Source of the DNA: CAYUYM01 sp964449305
GTDB lineage: Bacteria > Bacteroidota > Ignavibacteria > SZUA-365 > CAYQST01
NCBI GenBank assembly: GCA_964449305.1
Contig: CAYUYM010000044.1
Span: 1 to 19,718 of the forward strand
Direction of reading: 5' to 3'
Length of the DNA: 19,718 nucleotides
A program made the translations under genes and the position numbers. The notes beneath the pieces are model-generated. The model worked only from the letters and a program-made list of their open reading frames with translations. It did no database searches and was not told the DNA's origin. Shown here in pieces: positions 7,130 to 13,824 of this stretch. Numbering within the stretch: the stretch's first letter is position 1; each line of letters opens with the position of its first letter.

Positions 7130-9559
7130 ATGACACGACGCCTCCTTCTCCTCGCCGCACTGTTCCTTCTGCCCCTTGCGCACGGCGCCGCCCAGCAGCG
7201 CACCATCACCGGGCGCGTGCTCGACGCCCAGACGGGCGACCCGCTCCAGTATGCCGGCATCCGCGTGGAGGGCGGGGCACGGGGCACCACCACCGACAAG
7301 ACCGGGCGCTTCGTGCTGCATCTTGACCCCGGTACCTGGACCCTGACGGCCACCTACATGGGCTATGCGAGTGCCACACAGACATTGGGAGCGGAGCAGA
7401 ACGCAGGGGACGTGGTGTTCCGCCTCACGCGCGGCGAGATCACGCTGCCCGAAGTGCTCGTCACCCCCGAGGACAACCCTGCCCTCGAGATCATCCGGCA
7501 GGCCATCGGGCATCGCGAGAAGCGTCGGGAGAAACTGCGGAACTACTCCCTGAGCTCGCATTCCAAGATGGTGGTCACCGTGGCGGGAGAATCCGTGCGT
7601 GACAGGATGCAGGACTCCTCGGTCACGGCCATCCTGGAATCGCAGACGGACGCCTTCTGGTCACGCCCCGACCGCTACAAGGAGATCATCAAGGCCCGCA
7701 AGCAGAGCTCCTTCCTGCGTGCCCGGAACAACCTCATGATCAGCGCCTTCTTCACGATGGACTTTTCGCAGGATGTGCTCGACATCGGTGGCAGGATGGT
7801 GACCGGCCCCATCTCCACCGCCGGCCTGCGTGAGTATTCCTACACGCTGAAGGGCACGACCAGCTACGACGGCTCACCGGTGTACATCATCGACATCGCC
7901 CCGCTCGACGAGGACGACCCGCTGCTGAAGGGGCGCATCTACATCGCCGACAACAGTTTCGCCCCGGTGCTGTTCGATGTGTCGCTGAACGACGCCGCCC
8001 TCCCGATGATGTTCCGGAAGCTCTCCTTCCGGCAGCAGTTCCGCCTGTTCGAGGGCGAGTTCTGGATGCCGGTGGACGTGGTGGTGAGCGCCCGCGCCGA
8101 GATCTCCATCATCGTCAATGTGGCCGTGGATGTGGAGGGCATGTCGGTGCTGCAGGACTACGCCATCAACGTGCCGATGAACGACGACGTCTTTGACCGG
8201 ACCGTGATCAAGGTGTTGAAGGAGGCCGACGACAGGGACTCCACCTGGTGGGCGCAGGCACAACTCATCCCCAACACAAGCGAGGAACTCGAGCAGTATC
8301 GCAGGGCCGACAGTCTGAAACTTGTCTTCGAGGCGCAGCGCAACGACTATGGGTTCGGCTCCCTGCTTCAGGGCAAGACCTTCAGCCTTGGCGACCTGCG
8401 CTTCTCCGTTCCCGGGTTGCTCGATCTCTACCGCTTCAACAGGGTGGAGGGGCACACCATCCGCGGCGCGGTCGGAATCGGGACGCGGGACGTCTTTGAC
8501 TCGCGTCTGCGCAGTGAGGTGGGCTACGGCTTCGACAGCAGGCGCCTCACCTGGCAGGTCAACCTGCGCCTGCCGCGCTTCCCCTTCGACGGCATGAGCA
8601 TCGGCGGCGGCATGCACGACCGCATCGGCTGGATCGATGAAGGGCGCGATCTCTGGTCCGAGGGCACGGCGACATGGACAAATCTGCTCTCCAAGTACGA
8701 CCCGCGGGATTTCTTCCACAGCAGGGGATACAACGCATGGATGGATGGCGACCTGACATCGAGCTTTGCCGGCGGTGTGGCGTGGGGACGGCGGGAGTAC
8801 GGCTCTGTGGACAAGTCCACGGACTGGAGCATCCTTCGCCAGCACTGGCGCTTTCGCGGCAACCCTGCCATCAACGACGGGTGGATCACCACCGTGAGCG
8901 CCAACCTGCGCCACGATTCGCGCGACTTCATCGACAACGCCGGGCAGATCACGCGCCTGGGAGGCGGGCGGGCCGTGGATCCGCGCATCGGCCTCACATG
9001 GCACCGCGCCAACCTCGGCGGCCGCTCGTGGGACATCACGTCGTGGTGGGCAAGCGTGCGTGGCAGCGCACGCTGGGAGCCGCTGGGGACCTTCAGTTGG
9101 TCCATCGAGGGCGAGACGACGAACGGTGCGCTTCCGACACAGCTCCTCATGAACCTCCCCGGGCTGCCCGAGTACCTCGCCGCGCCTGGGCGCTTCATGA
9201 CCGTGGACTTCCGCGAGTATGGTGGCGACCGCCGCGTCATGGCCCATGTGGAGCAGGATTTCGGGGACTACCTGTTCCGTCGGCTTGGCATCCCCTTCCT
9301 CAAATCAAGTGGATTCGGGTTGCGGCTCTTTGCCCGGGCCGGATTGACCACGATGACCGCCGCCACGCGCGCGCTCCAGACGGTGCCTGTCATGGAAACC
9401 GGGCATCCCCTCTACGAGGCCGGCTTCGGAATCACCGGCATCCTGTCGATTCTCAACCTCGATTGTGCGTGGCGGCTCAACCATCTCGACACGGGCAGGA
9501 ACTTCTCCATCGGGATTTCCACCATTTTATCCGGAGGGAGTGTCACCGTCGGATTGTGA
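7130..9559 (+). CDS. DUF5686 family outer-membrane protein with carboxypeptidase-like regulatory domain
   Basis: An 809-residue exported protein. Residues 1-22 form a signal peptide (MTRR, then a leucine/alanine-rich core ending in HGAAQQ). Residues 24 to about 105 are a CarboxypepD_reg-like beta-sandwich: ITGRVLDAQTGDPLQYAGI, TTDKTGRFVL and the YMGYAS turn. The long remainder matches the DUF5686 arrangement common in Bacteroidota: EIIRQAIGHREK, the YSYTLKG/GSPVYIIDI/GRIYIADNSF region, then alternating aromatic strands such as FSWSIEGETTNGALPTQLL. It ends in a series of amphipathic strands that fits an outer-membrane beta-barrel. The biochemical function is unknown for this family. The ATG at 7130 is the last that leaves an intact signal peptide; an upstream in-frame start would overlap the previous gene and spoil the N-terminus. 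It sits 67 bases after the fusion gene and may be cotranscribed with it. Confidence 0.85.
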   Translation: MTRRLLLLAALFLLPLAHGAAQQRTITGRVLDAQTGDPLQYAGIRVEGGARGTTTDKTGRFVLHLDPGTWTLTATYMGYASATQTLGAEQNAGDVVFRLTRGEITLPEVLVTPEDNPALEIIRQAIGHREKRREKLRNYSLSSHSKMVVTVAGESVRDRMQDSSVTAILESQTDAFWSRPDRYKEIIKARKQSSFLRARNNLMISAFFTMDFSQDVLDIGGRMVTGPISTAGLREYSYTLKGTTSYDGSPVYIIDIAPLDEDDPLLKGRIYIADNSFAPVLFDVSLNDAALPMMFRKLSFRQQFRLFEGEFWMPVDVVVSARAEISIIVNVAVDVEGMSVLQDYAINVPMNDDVFDRTVIKVLKEADDRDSTWWAQAQLIPNTSEELEQYRRADSLKLVFEAQRNDYGFGSLLQGKTFSLGDLRFSVPGLLDLYRFNRVEGHTIRGAVGIGTRDVFDSRLRSEVGYGFDSRRLTWQVNLRLPRFPFDGMSIGGGMHDRIGWIDEGRDLWSEGTATWTNLLSKYDPRDFFHSRGYNAWMDGDLTSSFAGGVAWGRREYGSVDKSTDWSILRQHWRFRGNPAINDGWITTVSANLRHDSRDFIDNAGQITRLGGGRAVDPRIGLTWHRANLGGRSWDITSWWASVRGSARWEPLGTFSWSIEGETTNGALPTQLLMNLPGLPEYLAAPGRFMTVDFREYGGDRRVMAHVEQDFGDYLFRRLGIPFLKSSGFGLRLFARAGLTTMTAATRALQTVPVMETGHPLYEAGFGITGILSILNLDCAWRLNHLDTGRNFSIGISTILSGGSVTVGL

Positions 9560-9663
9560 CCGGGGCCTGGCCCATGGACGCATCCATCGCTGAAACAACA
9601 TGGATCGAAAAGCACCGAAACACTCGGATTTTCGCAATCCCCGCGCGCATCTCTTCAATTAAA

Positions 9664-9689
9664 CCGGCCAAAAAATTGCTATCGGCCGG
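9664..9689. repeat. Inverted repeat CCGGCC/GGCCGG, possible terminator or operator
   Basis: CCGGCC (9664-9669) and GGCCGG (9684-9689) can form a six-pair GC stem with a 14-base A-rich loop, in the gap after the DUF5686 gene. A T-rich stretch (CTTTGTATTTTT) follows a few bases later, so it could end the upstream transcript. The large loop makes it weak. It also overlaps the spacer of the promoter candidate, so an operator is possible. Confidence 0.3.
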
Positions 9690-9706
9690 CCACCTTTGTA
9701 TTTTTG
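9675..9706 (+). promoter_or_regulatory. Bacteroidota-type promoter candidate for queA
   Basis: TATTTTTG at 9699-9706 fits the Bacteroidota -7 consensus TAnnTTTG exactly, and ATTG at 9675-9678 matches three of four bases of the -33 element TTTG, with a 20-base spacer that is in the usual 19-21 range. It lies in the AT-rich part of the 235-base gap before queA and would give a leader of roughly 80 bases. The rest of the gap (9560-9794) holds no gene I can support. Confidence 0.45.
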
Positions 9707-9794
9707 CATGAAATGTGTAGACTGGGCGTACTATACAATTTTTCAACGTTCTTCCGGCCCCGCGAGTGTTTTTTCATCACTTTCTGATAGAGAC

Positions 9795-10829
9795 ATGAAG
9801 CTTACAGACTTTGATTATCCCCTTGTCAAGTCCCTCATCGCCAAGTATCCCGCCACACCGCGTGACAGCGCACGCCTCATGGTGATCGACCGCGCCACCG
9901 GCGACATCGAGCACCGGCTCTTTTCGGACATTCACGAGTATTTCAAGAAGGGAGACACGATGGTCGTGAACGAGACCAAGGTGTTCCCCGCACGCCTCAT
10001 CGGCAAGAAGGAGAAGACGAACGCCCGGATCGAGGTGTTCCTTCTGCGCGAGTTGAGCAAGAGTGAAAGCATCTGGGATGTGATCGTGGATCCCGCCCGC
10101 AAGGTGCGCATCGGCAACAAGATCTACTTCTCCGACAACGTGATGTGCGAGGTGATCGACAACACCACATCGCGGGGACGCACGGTGCGTTTCAACTACA
10201 GCGGCGACTTCTTCAAGCTCATCGACCAGGTGGGGCAGACACCGCTGCCGCCATACATCAAGCGCGAGGCGGAGGAATCCGACAAGGAGAACTACCAGAC
10301 CGTCTACGCCAAGACCATCGGTGCCGTGGCCGCCCCCACTGCGGGCATCCACTTCACGCGCCAGCTCCTCGGCCGCCTCAAGAAGAAGGGCGTCAACCTC
10401 TCGAGCATCCTGCTCCACATCGGCCTCGGCACTTTCCGTGCCGTGGAGGTGGAGGATCTGACCAAGCACAAGATGGACTCGGAATTCTACGAGATCCCGC
10501 CACAGACCTGCCTCACCGTCAACAAGACGAAGGAGATGAAGAAGAACATCTTCGTGGTGGGCACATCCACCGTGCGCGCTCTGGAATCCTCCGTCACCAC
10601 CATGCGCAAACTCACCCCGGCGCGCGGCTGGACGGACAAGTTCATCTACCCGCCCTACGACTTCAAGATCACCGACAGGCTCATCACGAATTTCCACATG
10701 CCCAAGACCACACTGCTCATGATGGTGGCGGCATTCATGGACTACGACCTGATGATGAAGGCCTACAAGAAGGCCATCAAGGAGAAGTACCGCCTCTACA
10801 GCTATGGCGACGCGATGCTGATTCTCTGA
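9795..10829 (+). CDS. queA: S-adenosylmethionine:tRNA ribosyltransferase-isomerase QueA
   Basis: QueA transfers and isomerises the ribose of SAM onto 7-aminomethyl-7-deazaguanine at position 34 of GUN-anticodon tRNAs, making epoxyqueuosine. The 344-residue product is full length. Diagnostic motifs are ETKVFPARLIG, IEVFLLREL, VDPARKVRIGNKIYF, the hallmark GAVAAPTAGIHF (176-187), HIGLGTFRAVEVEDLTKH, KMDSEFYEIP, GTSTVRALES, FIYPPYDFKITDRLITNFH and the C-terminal YGDAMLIL. The ATG at 9795 opens directly on the conserved N-terminus. It has its own promoter candidate upstream and a hairpin terminator downstream, so it may be a single-gene unit. It is much richer in lysine (nearly all AAG) than its neighbours, which reflects the Bacteroidota-type QueA sequence and need not mean recent transfer. 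Confidence 0.97.
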   Translation: MKLTDFDYPLVKSLIAKYPATPRDSARLMVIDRATGDIEHRLFSDIHEYFKKGDTMVVNETKVFPARLIGKKEKTNARIEVFLLRELSKSESIWDVIVDPARKVRIGNKIYFSDNVMCEVIDNTTSRGRTVRFNYSGDFFKLIDQVGQTPLPPYIKREAEESDKENYQTVYAKTIGAVAAPTAGIHFTRQLLGRLKKKGVNLSSILLHIGLGTFRAVEVEDLTKHKMDSEFYEIPPQTCLTVNKTKEMKKNIFVVGTSTVRALESSVTTMRKLTPARGWTDKFIYPPYDFKITDRLITNFHMPKTTLLMMVAAFMDYDLMMKAYKKAIKEKYRLYSYGDAMLIL

Positions 10830-10854
10830 TCCACCACAGTCATTCCAGAACCAG

Positions 10855-10882
10855 GGCGGGGTCGTACCCCGCCCTTCATTTT
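10855..10882 (+). terminator. Rho-independent terminator after queA
   Basis: GGGCGGG (10855-10861) pairs with CCCGCCC (10868-10874) around a six-base loop TCGTAC and is followed by TTCATTTT (10875-10882). This is a good intrinsic terminator 25 bases past the queA stop. It ends only seven bases before the ispD start codon. Confidence 0.8.
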
Positions 10883-10889
10883 CCCGGCC

Positions 10890-11582
10890 ATGAGCATCCC
10901 CCCCTTCACAGTGTGCATCCCAAGCGGCGGCTCCGGAACCCGGATGCGCTCCTCCCTGCCGAAGCAGTATCTCCCGATCGCCGGCGTGCCGCTTCTCCTC
11001 CACACGCTCGCGGTGTTCGACGCGCTGCCGTCGTGCCGGCACATCGTGATCGCCGCCGATGATGTACAGCAGGTGCGGATGCTGCTTGCAGGCCATACGA
11101 TCGCGACACCCTGCGACGTGGTCGCCGGCGGACCCACGCGCCAGGAATCCGTCCGCAACGCCCTTGCCGCGGCGGATCCCGGGATCCCCGCCCTGGTGCA
11201 TGACGCGGCACGGCCCTGCATCCTCGCCGGCGATGTGGAACGCCTCCGCGTCGCAATCGGCGCCGGCCGCTTCGCCATTCTGGCCGCTCCGGCAACGGAC
11301 TCGATCCGACTCGTCGAGGATGGCGTCATCACGGGAGCGATGGACCGGTCAACGCTGTGGCATGCGCAGACGCCCCAGGGAGGCCCGTCCGGGGTGCTGT
11401 TCGAGTGCATCGATGCAGCGATCCGCGAGGGGGTGATCCTCACCGACGAGGCGGCCGCCCTCACCCGCATGGGGCACACGGTGCATGTCGTGGAGGGTGC
11501 GAGGTGGAACATCAAGGTCACCACACCGGAGGATCTCGCGATCTGCGAGCTGATCCTCCGCCGACAGGGGCGCATCGCATGA
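10890..11582 (+). CDS. ispD: 2-C-methyl-D-erythritol 4-phosphate cytidylyltransferase IspD
   Basis: IspD activates methylerythritol 4-phosphate with CTP to CDP-methylerythritol, the third step of the MEP isoprenoid pathway, which also supplies the menaquinone side chain. The product has 230 residues, the usual size. Motifs are the nucleotide-binding loop PSGGSGTRMR with KQY (residues 11-27, with the conserved R18 and K25), GGPTRQESVRNAL, VHDAARP (103-109), ATDSIR, HAQTPQGG, TDEAAAL and the C-terminal WNIKVTTPEDL. The usual AAGxGxR loop is PSGGSGTR here, and TDDA is TDEA. Both look like tolerated variation, but TarI-type cytidylyltransferases share the fold. The start lies directly behind the queA terminator without a Shine-Dalgarno. 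The stop overlaps the next start (ATGA), implying translational coupling to the RsmI-like gene. Confidence 0.92.
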   Translation: MSIPPFTVCIPSGGSGTRMRSSLPKQYLPIAGVPLLLHTLAVFDALPSCRHIVIAADDVQQVRMLLAGHTIATPCDVVAGGPTRQESVRNALAAADPGIPALVHDAARPCILAGDVERLRVAIGAGRFAILAAPATDSIRLVEDGVITGAMDRSTLWHAQTPQGGPSGVLFECIDAAIREGVILTDEAAALTRMGHTVHVVEGARWNIKVTTPEDLAICELILRRQGRIA

Positions 11583-12265
11583 CGCACGGCACGCTCTTCT
11601 TGGTCGGCACGCCCATCGGCCATGCGGACGACCTCTCCCCGCGTGCCCGTGAGGTGCTGGCATCGGTGGATTTCATCATCTGCGAGGAATGGAAGCCGGC
11701 GCGCGCCCTCCTGCGGCGGCTCGGGATCGATCGCGAACTCGTCCAGATGAACGAGCACAACGAAACCGACGAGGCACCGGCGCTTGTGGCACGCCTGGCC
11801 GGCGGCGCGCGGGCGGCCCTCATCTCCGACTGCGGGATGCCCGTGTTCGCCGATCCCGGAACCACGCTTGTGCCGGCAGCACGTGCGGCCGGCGTCCGCA
11901 TCACCGCCATCCCCGGGCCCACATCGCTCACCACGGCCCTCGCCCTGTGTCCGTTCCCCACATCCCGCTTCCTCTACCACGGCTTTCTCTCCCAGAAACA
12001 CGATCGCCGCCGCCATGAGCTGCTGTCCCTGCGCACACTCCCACACCCCGTCGTGTTTCTCGACGCCCCCTACCGCCTGCGCGCCGTGCTCACCGACATC
12101 GTCGCCGTGCTCGGCCCCGAGCGCGAGGTGTGCCTCGCCTGCGACCTCACATCGCCGGACGAGGTCGTGTTCCACGGCACAACGAAAGCCGCCCTGCTCT
12201 GGGCGGAACAGGACGGCAGAAAACGCGAATATGTCATCATCGTCCGCGAGGGACGCCGGGGCTAG
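11579..12265 (+). CDS. RsmI-family (tetrapyrrole methylase fold) SAM-dependent methyltransferase
   Basis: A 228-residue member of the tetrapyrrole methylase superfamily closest to RsmI, which 2'-O-methylates C1402 of 16S rRNA. Recognisable are LVGTPIG (8-14), EHNE (59-62), ALISDCGMPVFADPG (SAM-binding, RsmI has LVSDAGTPGISDPG), the IPGPTSLTTAL segment, FLYHGFLSQKHDRR, FLDAPYRL and LACDLTSPDEVVFHG. Two things argue against calling it RsmI outright. The near-invariant EDTR box is EEWK (36-39), and the protein lacks the C-terminal extension of typical RsmI of about 280 residues. It may be an RsmI subfamily or a methylase with another RNA target. The start overlaps the ispD stop by four bases. 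The stop codon shares the palindrome CTAG with the stop of the convergent LiaF-like gene. Confidence 0.8.
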   Translation: MTHGTLFLVGTPIGHADDLSPRAREVLASVDFIICEEWKPARALLRRLGIDRELVQMNEHNETDEAPALVARLAGGARAALISDCGMPVFADPGTTLVPAARAAGVRITAIPGPTSLTTALALCPFPTSRFLYHGFLSQKHDRRRHELLSLRTLPHPVVFLDAPYRLRAVLTDIVAVLGPEREVCLACDLTSPDEVVFHGTTKAALLWAEQDGRKREYVIIVREGRRG

Positions 12266-13200
12266 AAGTCCTTCCCGTCTCCGGCGGTATAGCGCTCGAT
12301 CTTGATGGAGGAGATGCCTCCATCGATGGTCAGGAACAGCCGCTTCGAGGATGCCTCGAAGCCGTCGGTGCGGTGGATCACGTAGTCCCCGTCCTCCCCC
12401 GCCTCATGGAAGCCGTCGAAATGCTTGCTGGAGAGCTGCATGTTGGAGAGCAGCTCGCATCCCACATTGTCGGGTATGAGAAGCACGATGGAGGATGCGC
12501 CCACATCAAGCGTGGCGCGCGAGGTGTCCGCACGATCGCCGAATTTGAGGCGGATGGACGCGGCCCCGGCATCGAGCCGTATGGTCCTGAGGATGTAGGG
12601 GGTGAAATCGAAGTTGACGGATGCTGCACCGACGTCGAAATCCATGTCCCAGGTCACGGTGGAATTGAGACTGATGTCGGCATTGTTGTTCATCGAACCG
12701 TCGGCGATGTGCACATCGTTGTCCTCCATCGAAAGCTCCACCACGGCCCGGCTGTCGTCGTCGTAGAAGCGGGAGAGGGAGTAGAGGCCGAAGGTGGATT
12801 CGGTGCGGACGGCGGCAAGGCTTGTGGTGGTGTCGATGAGGCGGAAGGATCCCGCGCCGAGATTGACCTGGAGGAGGCTGTGTCGTGAGGAGTCGTTCAT
12901 GTCCACGATGAGCGCCTGGCTGTGGAGCTTCTGGTTGCCGTGGCGCATGCTCACCACGTTGCAGCCCCGCTGGGCGGAGGCAAAGATCATGGTTGCGATC
13001 ACGGCGGCGGCCACGGCGAAGCTCACCCAGGCAAACTTGCTGCTCTTGGTGAACCAGGCGATGCCGACGAGGATGAGGATGACGGGCCAGAATTTCCAGA
13101 GCACCCAGGCATCGAATGCCAGATCGACAAAGTTGTTGAGGAGGAGCAGGGATCCAAGGACGACGAACAGGATGCCCCAGAATGTCTTGCCGTTGTTCAT
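12262..13200 (-). CDS. LiaF-like membrane protein with C-terminal adhesin-like beta domain
   Basis: A 312-residue protein. Three hydrophobic segments (about 6-25, 32-50, 56-75) form a LiaI/LiaF-type transmembrane module with the FWPVILILVGI signature. The remainder is a soluble beta-rich domain of the LiaF C-terminal / DUF4097 kind. It carries a recurring motif: GAGSFRL (115), GAASVNF (191), GAASIRL (212), GASSIVL (234) and GISSIKI (295), with the middle three 21-22 residues apart, which suggests a stacked beta-solenoid. In Firmicutes LiaF restrains the LiaRS envelope-stress system; no two-component genes are visible here, so the role is inferred only. Its ATG overlaps the stop of the PspC gene (ATGA), and a perfect AAGGAGG precedes it. 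It ends tail to tail with the RsmI-like gene. Confidence 0.8.
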   Translation of the reverse strand: MNNGKTFWGILFVVLGSLLLLNNFVDLAFDAWVLWKFWPVILILVGIAWFTKSSKFAWVSFAVAAAVIATMIFASAQRGCNVVSMRHGNQKLHSQALIVDMNDSSRHSLLQVNLGAGSFRLIDTTTSLAAVRTESTFGLYSLSRFYDDDSRAVVELSMEDNDVHIADGSMNNNADISLNSTVTWDMDFDVGAASVNFDFTPYILRTIRLDAGAASIRLKFGDRADTSRATLDVGASSIVLLIPDNVGCELLSNMQLSSKHFDGFHEAGEDGDYVIHRTDGFEASSKRLFLTIDGGISSIKIERYTAGDGKDF

Positions 13201-13649
13201 GACAGTTCCTCCTTCGGCTGGGCGAGGGGAACAGGGCGGAGGGGCAGCAGGATGATGAGGCCGATGGCGATCAGCACCACGGGCCAGAACCTGCCGAGGT
13301 GGAAGCCGGGCACGATGTTCTCGGCGAGGAAGAGGATGCCGAGCAGGATGAGGACGAGGCCGGCGATGCTGTTGCGGCGGTGCGGCGTGGCGGGGGCGTC
13401 CGCCACCACGGCTGCCAGCCCGGCGTTCGGAGTTGCCGCCTCAGTGGCAAGCCATGGCGGAAGCTCCTGCCGCCGGGGGACGACGATCCACAGGATGATG
13501 TAGGCGAGGAAGCCGACACCCTCCATGATGGCGAGCAGGACAAACACCACACGCACGAGCACGGGGTCGACGTCGAAATATTCCGCCAGACCTCCAGCGA
13601 CACCTCCGAAGATCTTCTCCTTTCTGCTGCGATAGAGTCGTTGTGTCAT
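13197..13649 (-). CDS. PspC domain-containing membrane protein
   Basis: A 150-residue protein. Residues 1-60 are a classic PspC domain: LYRSRKEKIFGGVAGGLAEYF, DPVLVRVVFVLLA and YIILWIVVPRR, with one amphipathic and one full membrane segment. A linker of about 35 residues leads to a second hydrophobic pair (95-128) containing GRFWPVVLIAIGLIIL, the same LiaI/LiaF-type module found at the N-terminus of the downstream protein. PspC domains take part in phage-shock-type membrane stress responses, as sensor or toxin-like partner. The start at 13649 has AGAGGTG on its strand (13662-13656). An open extension upstream of this start has no domain content and runs into the divergent gene, so I reject it. 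The gene is first of a two-gene operon. Confidence 0.9.
   Translation of the reverse strand: MTQRLYRSRKEKIFGGVAGGLAEYFDVDPVLVRVVFVLLAIMEGVGFLAYIILWIVVPRRQELPPWLATEAATPNAGLAAVVADAPATPHRRNSIAGLVLILLGILFLAENIVPGFHLGRFWPVVLIAIGLIILLPLRPVPLAQPKEELS
13208..13214 (-). promoter_or_regulatory. Strong Shine-Dalgarno site of the LiaF-like gene
   Basis: On the minus strand AAGGAGG lies seven bases before the ATG at 13200, inside the last codons of the PspC gene. It is the best ribosome binding site in the window and shows that this organism can use Shine-Dalgarno initiation although many of its other starts lack one. Confidence 0.7.
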
Positions 13650-13824
13650 GATGGTCACCTCTTCTGTTCGTGTGATGGACGGCCGGTGTGGTGCGTGGAA
13701 ACAACCGGATCTGCTGCTGTCTACGGCCCCCCGCGGAAAATAGTTGCACCTGCGACGTCGCGCCACCCCCTTGGCACATCCCGTGGAAATGACGATGTTT
13801 GCGTATTCCCATTCGGAGGCCAAC
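13650..13824. promoter_or_regulatory. Divergent intergenic region between the PspC operon and the beta-propeller gene
   Basis: A 175-base spacer that must contain both divergent promoters. I find no promoter or operator I would stand behind. The plus-strand frame is open back to a TTG at 13744, with ATGs at 13789 and 13795. CGGAGG at 13814-13819, five bases before the ATG at 13825, is what fixes the chosen start of the downstream gene. Confidence 0.4.

Noticed and set aside
9574..9711. A 45-codon plus-strand frame in the gap before queA
   Set aside because: It has no Shine-Dalgarno, no recognisable sequence and runs through the inverted repeat and the promoter candidate. It is the tail of a long shadow frame.
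9795..10829. queA as a recent horizontal acquisition because of its high lysine content
   Set aside because: The lysine codons are almost all AAG, in keeping with the local GC preference, and Bacteroidota-type QueA proteins are generally lysine-rich, so composition alone does not show transfer.
13744..13824. Earlier starts (TTG 13744, ATG 13789, ATG 13795) for the beta-propeller gene
   Set aside because: They add a hydrophilic stretch without domain content, while the ATG at 13825 has CGGAGG at proper spacing and opens directly before the first membrane segment.
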